Part shown: in pieces, positions 1 through 5,495 of the stretch
Layout of the letters: each line of letters begins with the position of its first letter
How positions within the stretch are numbered: the stretch's first letter is position 1
Assembly (NCBI GenBank): GCA_014799765.1
Contig: JAAVHK010000088.1
Span: 1 to 7,025 of the forward strand
DNA: 7,025 nucleotides
From: Ruminococcus sp.
GTDB taxonomy: Bacteria > Bacillota > Clostridia > Oscillospirales > Ruminococcaceae
Direction of reading: 5' to 3'
The notes under the pieces: model-generated
Told to the model about the DNA's origin: nothing
Database searches by the model: none
The model's input: the letters and a program-made list of their open reading frames with translations, nothing else
Program-made: the position numbers and the translations under genes

Positions 1-752
1 ATTTTTTCCATACATTCCTTAGCGACTTCCTCGGTATAGTACGGATTAGGCGAAAGAGTACCCATACCACCAGTATTAAGACCTTTGTCGCCGTCTAAGG
101 CTCTTTTATGGTCCATAGAGGAAATCATAGGTACAATGGTTTTTCCGTCGGTGAAAGAAAGTACAGAAACTTCCTGACCTGTTAAAAATTCCTCGATAAC
201 TATTCTTGCGGAACTCTTTCCGAATTTAAGATTATCAATCATTTCATGTACGGCTTGTATAGCTTCTTCTTCGTTCTGAGCGATTATTACACCCTTTCCG
301 AGTGCGAGACCGTCAGCCTTGATAACAGCCGGATAAGTATTCTGTTTTTTAAGATATTCAATAGCCTTATCGCTTTCGGTGAAGACCTCATAGAAAGCAG
401 TAGGAATATTATATTTTTTCATTAATTCCTTTGAGAATACTTTCGAACCCTCTATGATAGCGGAATTGGCTTTAGGTCCGAAAGTCATGAAACCTTCTGC
501 CTGAAGAGCATCTACCATACCCATTACAAGAGGGTCATCGGGTGCGACTACTACCATATCGGGTTTGAGTTCCTTAGCGAGTGAAACAACGCCGTCAATA
601 TCGGTTGCGGAAACGTTGAAACATTCCGCATACTTTGAGATACCGGCGTTACCTGGTGTACAGTAAAGCTTGTCAACGTGTTTACTTTCGGCGAGTTTCA
701 TAATGATAGCGTGTTCACGTCCACCACCGCCGACTACTAAAACATTCTTCAT
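1..752 (-). CDS. purD: Phosphoribosylamine-glycine ligase (GAR synthetase), 3' end beyond window
   Basis: Cytoplasmic ATP-grasp enzyme that joins phosphoribosylamine and glycine to make GAR, the second step of de novo purine synthesis. The reading frame opens with ATG at 752 and stays open to the window edge, giving 250 residues of the usual ~420, so the C-terminal part is missing only because of the cut. Visible hallmarks: the N-terminal GGGGREH motif (residues 8-14), APDDPLVMGMVDAL (about 70-83, in place of the usual GPEDPL), the ATP-grasp stretch PAVIKADGLALGKGV, the EEFLTGQEVS segment, and SMDHKRALDGDKGLNTGGMGT near residues 212-232. An AAGGAG Shine-Dalgarno lies just upstream, in the 19-base gap after the EVE-like gene's stop, which supports this start and a shared transcript. 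This is the last gene of the visible operon. Identification is firm. Confidence 0.97.
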   Translation of the reverse strand, partial: MKNVLVVGGGGREHAIIMKLAESKHVDKLYCTPGNAGISKYAECFNVSATDIDGVVSLAKELKPDMVVVAPDDPLVMGMVDALQAEGFMTFGPKANSAIIEGSKVFSKELMKKYNIPTAFYEVFTESDKAIEYLKKQNTYPAVIKADGLALGKGVIIAQNEEEAIQAVHEMIDNLKFGKSSARIVIEEFLTGQEVSVLSFTDGKTIVPMISSMDHKRALDGDKGLNTGGMGTLSPNPYYTEEVAKECMEK

Positions 753-771
753 TTTAAATTCTCCTTTTGTA

Positions 772-1251
772 TTAATCTAAAAAAGACAGGTCATTAATTT
801 CGCCGATTTTATCTAAAAGATATTTTGCCATTTCCTCATTTAACTGGAATAAATAACCTTGGTTTATCCTATCATTTTTATTAAAGAGAGCAGGTTTTAA
901 GGTTTTGTTTAAATACAAAATATCGTTTATATAGGCGCTGTCCTTTATAGGCAGAGGTACATTTAAAGTATAATATTTACTGTCCACTCTTCTACCTTCT
1001 TTTTCCCATGCGTCAGAAAAATCATGCATTTCAGCTGGTAAATTGCAATTGTAACATTCACCTTTAGCGATACTAATATTACGAATTTTGCCTTTTGAAT
1101 AGTGAAATATTATATCACCTTTCATTATATTTAACATATTTTCCCAATGAAATTCTTTACGATTTCCTTTATTAAAAAGTGGTGCCCAAAGAAATTCAAA
1201 TTTTGACTCTATATGATAGGTCTTACTTTGATTCACCCAAAAATACTGCAA
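772..1251 (-). CDS. Stand-alone EVE/PUA-like domain protein
   Basis: Small soluble protein of 159 residues from the preferred TTG start. From memory it resembles the ~150-residue EVE/PUA-like module found at the N terminus of some HNH-nuclease and McrB-type restriction proteins: FWVNQ..TY at residues 4-12, LWAP (21-24), HWENM..(I)MKGDIIFHY (35-51), ISIAKGECY (59-67), WEKEGRRVD (82-90), and a C-terminal NKNDRINQGYLFQL (124-137). Modules of this fold often recognise modified bases in DNA or RNA. Here no nuclease or ATPase domain is attached or adjacent, so any such role is inference. The frame can be opened three codons earlier at GTG 1260, but that GTG overlaps the Shine-Dalgarno; TTG at 1251 has ideal spacing and gives the family-like N terminus MQYFWVNQ. 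It lies between the AICAR formyltransferase and purD genes, 19 bases before purD. No catalytic motif was recognised. Confidence 0.75.
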   Translation of the reverse strand: MQYFWVNQSKTYHIESKFEFLWAPLFNKGNRKEFHWENMLNIMKGDIIFHYSKGKIRNISIAKGECYNCNLPAEMHDFSDAWEKEGRRVDSKYYTLNVPLPIKDSAYINDILYLNKTLKPALFNKNDRINQGYLFQLNEEMAKYLLDKIGEINDLSFLD

Positions 1252-1265
1252 AAGTATCACTCCTT
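1249..1265 (-). promoter_or_regulatory. Shine-Dalgarno and TTG start of the EVE-like gene
   Basis: Reading the minus strand, AAGGAG (1265-1260) is followed by eight bases and then TTG at 1251-1249. The upstream in-frame GTG at 1260 shares its first base with the AAGGAG and so cannot be served by it. The spacing therefore decides for TTG, a weaker start codon that may lower expression relative to the flanking purine genes. Confidence 0.65.
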
Positions 1266-1284
1266 ATCAATTTTTAGCTTAATT

Positions 1285-1325
1285 TTTCAGGAGTACGGAG
1301 TTAAAAAACTCCGCACTGTCTGAAA
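1285..1325 (-). other. Interrupted hairpin between the AICAR formyltransferase and EVE-like genes
   Basis: An inverted repeat in the 83-base gap between genes. The inner arms are 1293-1302 and 1307-1316, ten bases each around a four-base A (plus) or T (minus) loop, with a single imperfect pair. The outer arms TTTCAG (1285-1290) and CTGAAA (1320-1325) also pair, separated from the inner stem by 2- and 3-base internal loops. On the minus strand no run of T follows the stem, so it does not look like a standard intrinsic terminator. It could be an RNA-stability or processing element, or a partial attenuator upstream of the EVE-like gene and purD. The structure is seen in the sequence; the role is inference. 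Confidence 0.5.
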
Positions 1326-1334
1326 TCATTTTTA

Positions 1335-2516
1335 TCAGTGGTGGAAAAGTCTGATTCCTGTGAACGCCATAGCGATATTGTACTTGTTGCAGGTTTCAAT
1401 AACGTTATCGTCACGGATAGAGCCACCAGGTTCAGCGATATACTCAACGCCCGATTTTTTAGCACGTTCTATGTTATCGCCAAACGGGAAGAATGCATCT
1501 GAACCCAGACAAACTCCGGTATTTTTGGAGAGCCATTCTTTCTTCTCCTCGACGGTAAATACTTCCGGTTTGGTCTTGAAAATTTTCTGCCATTCGCCGT
1601 CACGGAGAACGTCTTCATATTCGTCACCGATATATACATCAATAGCGTTGTCACGGTCTGCACGACGTATGCCGTCAACAAATTCAAGACCCATAACTTT
1701 CGGAGACTGTCTCAACCACCAGTTATCAGCTTTCTGACCGGCAAGACGTGTACAATGTATTCTCGACTGCTGACCTGCTCCTATACCTATTGCCTGACCG
1801 TCCTTTACATAGCATACGGAATTTGATTGTGTATATTTAAGAGTAATCAGCGAAATCATTAAATCGTCGAGTTTATCAGCCGGAATGTCCTTGTTTTCGG
1901 TTACTATATTTGCAAGGAGTTCCTTGTTAATATCAAGTTCATTTCTGCCCTGTTCAAAAGATACACCGTAAACCTGTTTAGTTTCAATCGGAGCAGGTAT
2001 ATAATTTTCGTCGATTTTCAGAATACAGTATGTGCCTTTTCTTTTTGATTTGAGGATTTCAAGTGCTTCTTCGTCGTAATCGGGTGCGATTATACCGTCG
2101 GAAACTTCTCTCTGAATCATTTTAGCGGTGCAGACGTCCACCTTGTCGGAAAGTGCGATAAAATCGCCGTATGATGACATTCTGTCAGCACCTCTTGCCC
2201 TTGCGTATGCACTTGCAAGCGGTGTGAGTTCACCGAGGTCATCAACCCAGTATATTTTCTTGAGGTCTTCGCTGAGTGGTCTTCCGATTGCTGCACCAGC
2301 CGGTGAAACGTGTTTGAAAGACGTAGCAGAACATACTCCGGTAGCCTTTTTGAGTTCCTTGACTAACTGCCAGCCGTTGAGAGCGTCGAGGAGGTTTATA
2401 TAACCTGGTCTGCCACAGAGAACCTCTATCGGAAGTTCTGAACCGTCAGCCATATAAACCCTTGACGGTTTCTGATTGGGGTTACAGCCGTATTTTAACT
2501 GCATTTCATTTGACAT
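1335..2516 (-). CDS. Phosphoribosylaminoimidazolecarboxamide formyltransferase, stand-alone form
   Basis: Transfers a formyl group from 10-formyl-tetrahydrofolate to AICAR to make FAICAR, the penultimate step of IMP synthesis. The 393 residues correspond only to the transferase half of PurH; bifunctional PurH is usually about 510-530 residues, and the N-terminal MGS-like cyclohydrolase domain (~130 residues) is absent. Motifs: LKYGCNPNQKP (7-17), GRPGYINLLDALNGWQLV (35-52), SFKHVSPAGAAIG (66-78) containing the Lys-His pair expected at the active site (K68, H69), and the highly conserved block from KYTQSNSVCYVKDGQ through GAGQQSRIHCTRLAG (227-260). It has the eukaryote-like HVSPAGAA wording rather than the KHANPCG wording of enterobacterial PurH. 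The start is well supported: AAGGAGG at 2532-2526 lies nine bases before ATG 2516. The missing cyclohydrolase activity is supplied by the PurO-type gene two genes upstream. Confidence 0.95.
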   Translation of the reverse strand: MSNEMQLKYGCNPNQKPSRVYMADGSELPIEVLCGRPGYINLLDALNGWQLVKELKKATGVCSATSFKHVSPAGAAIGRPLSEDLKKIYWVDDLGELTPLASAYARARGADRMSSYGDFIALSDKVDVCTAKMIQREVSDGIIAPDYDEEALEILKSKRKGTYCILKIDENYIPAPIETKQVYGVSFEQGRNELDINKELLANIVTENKDIPADKLDDLMISLITLKYTQSNSVCYVKDGQAIGIGAGQQSRIHCTRLAGQKADNWWLRQSPKVMGLEFVDGIRRADRDNAIDVYIGDEYEDVLRDGEWQKIFKTKPEVFTVEEKKEWLSKNTGVCLGSDAFFPFGDNIERAKKSGVEYIAEPGGSIRDDNVIETCNKYNIAMAFTGIRLFHH

Positions 2517-2561
2517 AATAAATGTCCTCCTTATATTTTAATTTTTTAATAAATTGTTGTG

Positions 2562-3071
2562 TCACATTTCAAGAAGTATCATAATAATCAGCATACCACC
2601 CCAGAACGTTCCTATAAATGCCGGATACATCTTTATAAAGTCGAGTAACCGGCTGTTATTTGCGTACGGTAAAAGCGGTTTTTCCTGTGAAAGTTTTATC
2701 GGTAGTCTGAAAGACTGGACAGTTGCGATAAGAAACATAAGTATTCCTAAACCTTCCGCATCTGTTTCCATAAGAAGTCCGAAAACCGCCGTAAGTACAG
2801 CCTGAATTATCAGTTTTTTATGAAATTTTTTCTTCCATTTTTGCATTTCTTCGGTATAGTTTCCGGTATTGACATAATTTACTGAACCGCTATAATTTCC
2901 CGTACTGACGTAATTTTCCGGATTTATATAATTATTCACTGGTGGGGAAGTTCTCTGAATAATATTATCTATGATTATTTCTGAATCGCAGTATTCACAT
3001 TTTATAATTTTGGTGTCCGTTTCTGCGTGGAGTTGTGCATTACAGTTCGGACATTTCAGAAATTCTGTCAT
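2562..3071 (-). CDS. Zinc-ribbon protein with three C-terminal membrane segments
   Basis: A 169-residue protein I cannot assign to a named family. The N terminus carries two CxxC knuckles (C7/C10 and C25/C28) in a zinc-ribbon layout, CPNC followed by CEYC. A polar Asn/Tyr-rich linker follows, with an imperfect 12-residue tandem repeat (residues 53-72), then a basic stretch KWKKKFHKK (about 78-86). Three hydrophobic segments follow at about 88-101, 106-120 and 150-168, so the ribbon is probably cytoplasmic by the positive-inside rule. AAAGGAG lies 11 bases before ATG 3071. It sits between the IMP cyclohydrolase (35-base gap) and AICAR formyltransferase (45-base gap) genes, in the same direction, so it is almost certainly co-transcribed with both. 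The ribbon resembles that of the protein at 6115-6669, but the membrane part is not a recognisable TM2 domain. Function unknown. Confidence 0.85.
   Translation of the reverse strand: MTEFLKCPNCNAQLHAETDTKIIKCEYCDSEIIIDNIIQRTSPPVNNYINPENYVSTGNYSGSVNYVNTGNYTEEMQKWKKKFHKKLIIQAVLTAVFGLLMETDAEGLGILMFLIATVQSFRLPIKLSQEKPLLPYANNSRLLDFIKMYPAFIGTFWGGMLIIMILLEM
2856..2915 (-). repeat. Imperfect tandem repeat coding for a 12-residue Asn/Tyr-rich unit
   Basis: Within the linker of the zinc-ribbon membrane protein, NYVSTGNYSGSV is followed directly by NYVNTGNYTEEM. The unit is 36 bases long and is visible in the DNA as repeated alternation of TAATTTAC- and ATAATTTCC-like blocks. It probably arose by local duplication and acts as a flexible spacer between the ribbon and the membrane. 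Confidence 0.6.
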
Positions 3072-3106
3072 AAAATGGTCATCTCCTTTTTTCTGACCTT
3101 ATTTAA

Positions 3107-3820
3107 TTATTTGTTTTTATTTATAATTCTTGTTTCCTCTTCACCTGTTTCAAGATTTGTGTAGCGTACAAAAAGTGATACCTTGTTGTCTTCGTTCAGA
3201 TTGTTCCATAGTGTGTCCGTAAATTCGTCTATACCGCCCTTTATTTCAATGAGTTTAGGCTCACCCTCGAAACTCGGAAGCGGATTACCGTCGCCCATAT
3301 ATGTGTGTATGAAATGTCCCTCACCGGCAAGAGGATTGCTGTATGTGTAGGTGTGTCTCAGACAGGAATCGGGATTACCGTCAGCACTTTTCAGTATCGA
3401 CATTGCGTAATTGAATCCGCCGTCCTCAAAGTGCAGTATACCGGAAATTCTTGGTGTATAGTTTGGTGCGTCGTCTTCAAACTCACGTGTGCGGAGCGAC
3501 TGTTCAAAAGTAAACTGTTTGTCCATGAGTTCGTAAATTGTGTCGGTCTGGTCACCGTTTGTGACGATGAGTTTGTTTCCGAGAACACGCACCGGAGCAT
3601 ATATTATGAGATGCGGGTCAGTGAGTTTTGAGGGGTCAAAAGCCTGTGTGCGTATGCCTCTGCCCTCCTCGACGAATACACGGTTACGACTGTTTTCGCT
3701 TCTGCCCATGATAAAATATGCTGTAACGGCATACTTACCGCATTCACATCTGCCTATAATGATACCTCTTCCGGGGTAGGCGTTTGAGTTTAATTCCTGT
3801 GCAATATCAAGTTTTTTCAT
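3107..3820 (-). CDS. purO: IMP cyclohydrolase, PurO type
   Basis: Closes the second ring of FAICAR to give IMP, the final step of the pathway, in the cytoplasm. The 237-residue protein matches the stand-alone IMP cyclohydrolase family (PurO/PF07826) and not the MGS-like domain of PurH. Family features visible: AYPGRGIIIG (14-23), AYFIMGRSENSRNRVF (34-49), DPHLIIYAPVRV near 68-79, and GEGHFIHTYMGDGNPLPSFE (166-185). The ATG at 3820 follows an AGGAG sequence that overlaps the stop codon of the preceding gene (stop at 3839-3837), giving tight packing. It complements the stand-alone AICAR formyltransferase at 1335-2516, from which it is separated by one zinc-ribbon membrane gene. The symbol purO is by analogy with archaeal PurO; some annotations of clostridial members give no symbol. 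Confidence 0.9.
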   Translation of the reverse strand: MKKLDIAQELNSNAYPGRGIIIGRCECGKYAVTAYFIMGRSENSRNRVFVEEGRGIRTQAFDPSKLTDPHLIIYAPVRVLGNKLIVTNGDQTDTIYELMDKQFTFEQSLRTREFEDDAPNYTPRISGILHFEDGGFNYAMSILKSADGNPDSCLRHTYTYSNPLAGEGHFIHTYMGDGNPLPSFEGEPKLIEIKGGIDEFTDTLWNNLNEDNKVSLFVRYTNLETGEEETRIINKNK

Positions 3821-3836
3821 GATAAATTATTCTCCT

Positions 3837-4331
3837 TTATATTTTATTTATATAATTTGATTCGTCATCATCTTCGTATTCATACCACGGCGAGTAACCG
3901 TTGAATGAACTGAGATACACAACTTTGTTGCCGAGTATATCAATTTCCATGCCGTGTTCAATTTCCCAGTCACAGCTACATTCAAGCTGATAGCCGATTT
4001 TGTTTTCGTCTTCGGGTTCTTCGATTACAAGCATTTGAGGTCTGAAACATTTCAGCATTTCAAGTGGCGGAGTTTCAGAATTTACAGGTATTGTCAATTC
4101 CTCGTCCCAGTCACCGTATGCAAGCTCCATGAAGTCAAGACAGTAGGATTTTGCACCTTTGCAGATAGTTTCAACCATTTCACCGCTGAGGTTATTGAAG
4201 TGTTCCGCACATTTCTGAGCGTATTCAATACTACATTCCTCGTCAATCATGACTTCCATTTCAGTACCGAATATTTCAGAGTACATTTTTCCCTCTATGC
4301 CGTATCTGCCTTTTTTTATATCTGTAATCAT
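3837..4331 (-). CDS. Acidic soluble protein resembling DUF6985
   Basis: A 164-residue protein without signal peptide or membrane segment. It is strongly acidic, especially at the C terminus (EYEDDDES, about 151-158). The stretch CDWEIEHGMEI (120-130), followed by a hydrophobic turn NKVVYLSSFNGYSPW (135-149), reminds me of the DUF6985 group, whose members share a Trp-x-x-Glu-His-Gly core; this is recall and not verified. It also has an N-terminal beta-rich stretch with a KMYSEIFGTEMEVMI segment and six cysteines without a clear zinc-binding pattern. The start at ATG 4331 is chosen because AAAGGA (4345-4340) lies eight bases upstream, inside the last codons of the preceding lipoprotein gene. 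A longer in-frame start at 4475 would only add a translation of that gene's repeat in the wrong frame. No function can be assigned. Confidence 0.8.
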   Translation of the reverse strand: MITDIKKGRYGIEGKMYSEIFGTEMEVMIDEECSIEYAQKCAEHFNNLSGEMVETICKGAKSYCLDFMELAYGDWDEELTIPVNSETPPLEMLKCFRPQMLVIEEPEDENKIGYQLECSCDWEIEHGMEIDILGNKVVYLSSFNGYSPWYEYEDDDESNYINKI

Positions 4332-4345
4332 AAAATCAGTCCTTT
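4329..4345 (-). promoter_or_regulatory. Shine-Dalgarno embedded in the end of lipoprotein B
   Basis: The last lipoprotein codons for Gly-Lys-Asp plus TGA read as a ribosome binding site (AAAGGA, 4345-4340), followed by eight bases to ATG 4331. The stop codon (4338-4336) lies between the two, so termination and re-initiation are probably coupled. The same arrangement occurs at the end of lipoprotein A. Confidence 0.7.
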
Positions 4346-4434
4346 CCGGAATATCTGTAGATGTCAAGAATGTACTGATTGTCATATCCGCAGTTGTCAA
4401 ATATATCAATAATTTCCTGCTCCGATATGTTTTC
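4332..4434 (-). repeat. 3'-end direct repeat, copy B
   Basis: 103 bases that match 4985-5087 with five mismatches by eye. They code for the last ~32 residues of lipoprotein B (ENISEQEIIDIFDNCGYDNQ and onward to SGKD) and include the stop codon and the embedded ribosome binding site for the next gene. Confidence 0.9.
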
Positions 4435-4983
4435 ATGCAGAAATCCGGCAGTTTTTCTGATTGTTTCCCGTTCATGTTCAGTATAAGGAGTATTCAAATC
4501 TACCCACAAATCATTATGGTTGCCCATGCAATCAGGAACATTTTCGCCGTCGTAAACAATTTTACACATAGGTTTAGAAATTCTATTTCCATACGGTAAC
4601 AGTATATTATTCTGAATATAATATACATCTCCGCCGTCATATTCAAAGAGATAAACTATTTTTTCCGGTAAACTTTCAGTTTTATTCCATACTGAAATAT
4701 CTTCAGGAATATCTATAGGTCCGTCCCATTCCGAACTGTATTTATATATTACATCATAAGATTTTTGTATTTCAACATCAACGTTCATATCAGGAAAACC
4801 TGTTCTCAACTTATAGACAACAGTGTATTTTCCGTCAACAATGTTTTCAATTTCATATGTTACAACAGGATACTCAGTATGAGTTTCTTCAAGAAATTTT
4901 TCAGTAGTTTCAAGAATCATTTCAATTTTTCCGCATGAAGTAAGCATAAACAGACAGATTATTGATATAATTAATTTTTTAAT
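4336..4983 (-). CDS. Putative lipoprotein B, probable ATT start, paralogue of the upstream gene
   Basis: Exported lipoprotein of 215 residues if translation starts at ATT 4983. The signal peptide KKLIISIICLFMLTSC has the same lipobox (LTSC, residues 14-17, Cys17) as its neighbour; cleavage before Cys17 would leave a lipid-anchored protein facing outward. The first in-frame ATG (4947) falls inside the signal peptide and would leave no usable export signal, so ATT is preferred: AAAGGA at 4998-4993 is nine bases upstream, and the aligned codon of the paralogue is ATG. Shared blocks with the paralogue are IENxVDGKYTV, LPEK..YLF.YDG..VYYIQN and the C-terminal ~35 residues. This copy is 47 residues longer, with extra sequence in the middle of the protein and before the C-terminal block. 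Function unknown. If ATT is not used, this is a secretion-defective relic. Confidence 0.72.
   Translation of the reverse strand: MKKLIISIICLFMLTSCGKIEMILETTEKFLEETHTEYPVVTYEIENIVDGKYTVVYKLRTGFPDMNVDVEIQKSYDVIYKYSSEWDGPIDIPEDISVWNKTESLPEKIVYLFEYDGGDVYYIQNNILLPYGNRISKPMCKIVYDGENVPDCMGNHNDLWVDLNTPYTEHERETIRKTAGFLHENISEQEIIDIFDNCGYDNQYILDIYRYSGKD
4932..4983 (-). repeat. 5'-end direct repeat, copy B
   Basis: Bases 4932-4982 match 5444-5494 with three mismatches in 51, and the next base also matches. The segment codes for the signal peptide and lipobox. One of the mismatches (position 4981 against 5493) is the third base of the start codon, turning ATG into ATT. Confidence 0.88.
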
Positions 4984-4998
4984 AAAAATCAGTCCTTT
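4981..4998 (-). promoter_or_regulatory. Shine-Dalgarno plus ATT initiation codon for lipoprotein B
   Basis: AAAGGA (4998-4993), nine intervening bases that contain the stop codon of lipoprotein A (4991-4989), then ATT at 4983-4981. The ribosome binding site is formed by the upstream gene's final Gly-Lys-Asp codons. ATT is a rare but real bacterial start codon (infC is the classic case), so weak, coupled initiation is plausible. Confidence 0.5.
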
Positions 4999-5087
4999 CC
5001 GGAATATCTGTAGATGTCAAGAATATACTGATTGTCATATCCGCATTTGTCGAATATATCAATAATTTCCTGTTCCGATATATTTTC
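4985..5087 (-). repeat. 3'-end direct repeat, copy A
   Basis: Partner of 4332-4434 at an offset of 653 bases, about 95% identical. It codes for the C-terminal ~32 residues of lipoprotein A, its stop codon and the embedded ribosome binding site for lipoprotein B. Confidence 0.9.
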
Positions 5088-5495
5088 CTGTAAAAATTCA
5101 GCAACATCTTCCGGATTATCATTGAAATTAAAACGACATTTTTCATTACTGCACGAAAGCCAACAAGATGGTTTATCTTCTTCACGAGGATAATTCTGTA
5201 TATAATAGACTTTTTCGCCGTCATAGTCGAAAAGACAGGCGACTTTTTCCGGTAGTCTGTACTGACCTTTTGCATCTGTACGGAATGTAAATATAACATC
5301 ATTGTCTTTTTTTACCTCAATGTAAAGCCTATCATCAGGAATAGCTGATGTTTCTGTATATATAACAGTATACTTGCCGTCAACGGCATTTTCGATATTA
5401 TATTTCTTTTTTTCAATAGAATCATGATTTGTAACATTATTTACGCATGAAGTAAGCGTAAACAGACATATTATTGATATAATTAATTTTTTCAT
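4989..5495 (-). CDS. Putative lipoprotein A
   Basis: A 168-residue exported lipoprotein: lysines at 2-3, hydrophobic core LIISIICLFTL, lipobox LTSC (14-17) with the lipidated Cys17, then a short polar linker. The mature part has an IENAVDGKYTVIY block (34-46), LPEKVACLFDYDGEKVYYIQN (81-101), a cysteine-rich patch (C111, C115, C120) absent from its paralogue, and the C-terminal block ENISEQEIIDIFDKCGYDNQ onward (137-168). I do not recognise the family. The ATG at 5495 overlaps the purN stop by one base (TAATG), so translation is probably coupled to purN; only a weak AAAGG lies at a suboptimal distance upstream. It shares near-identical DNA ends with lipoprotein B, which follows five bases after its stop. 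Confidence 0.87.
   Translation of the reverse strand: MKKLIISIICLFTLTSCVNNVTNHDSIEKKKYNIENAVDGKYTVIYTETSAIPDDRLYIEVKKDNDVIFTFRTDAKGQYRLPEKVACLFDYDGEKVYYIQNYPREEDKPSCWLSCSNEKCRFNFNDNPEDVAEFLQENISEQEIIDIFDKCGYDNQYILDIYRYSGKD
5444..5495 (-). repeat. 5'-end direct repeat, copy A
   Basis: Partner of 4932-4983 at an offset of 512 bases. It codes for the start codon, signal peptide and lipobox of lipoprotein A. The offset differs from that of the 3' repeat (653) because the middle of copy B is 141 bases longer. Confidence 0.88.

Noticed and set aside
1252..1260. GTG start of the EVE-like gene at 1260
   Set aside because: GTG shares a base with the AAGGAG that should serve it, so spacing is impossible; TTG 1251 fits better.
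1285..1325. Intrinsic terminator
   Set aside because: The hairpin is not followed by a T run on the transcribed strand, so it is reported only as a hairpin.
1360..2403. Plus-strand open frames over the AICAR formyltransferase gene
   Set aside because: They are antisense to a clearly conserved enzyme, have no recognisable protein features and no ribosome binding site.
4332..4475. Longer start for the DUF6985-like protein at 4475
   Set aside because: The extension only reads the 3' repeat of lipoprotein B in another frame. The same false peptide appears in copy A of the repeat, and the Shine-Dalgarno fits ATG 4331.
3954..4599. Plus-strand open frames opposite the DUF6985-like and lipoprotein B genes
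   Set aside because: Shadows of AT-rich minus-strand coding sequence; the hydrophobic translations come from reverse reading of acidic codons.
4336..4947. Lipoprotein B starting at ATG 4947
   Set aside because: This would begin four residues before the lipobox Cys and lack a usable signal peptide; the conserved upstream codons and the Shine-Dalgarno point to ATT 4983.
4979..5302. 107-residue minus-strand frame inside lipoprotein A
   Set aside because: Lies wholly in another frame of a gene with a clear signal peptide and paralogue; no independent evidence.
4332..5495. Direct repeats as insertion-sequence ends or attachment sites
   Set aside because: The repeats lie inside coding sequence, keep the reading frame and code for the matching protein ends, so gene duplication explains them without a mobile element.
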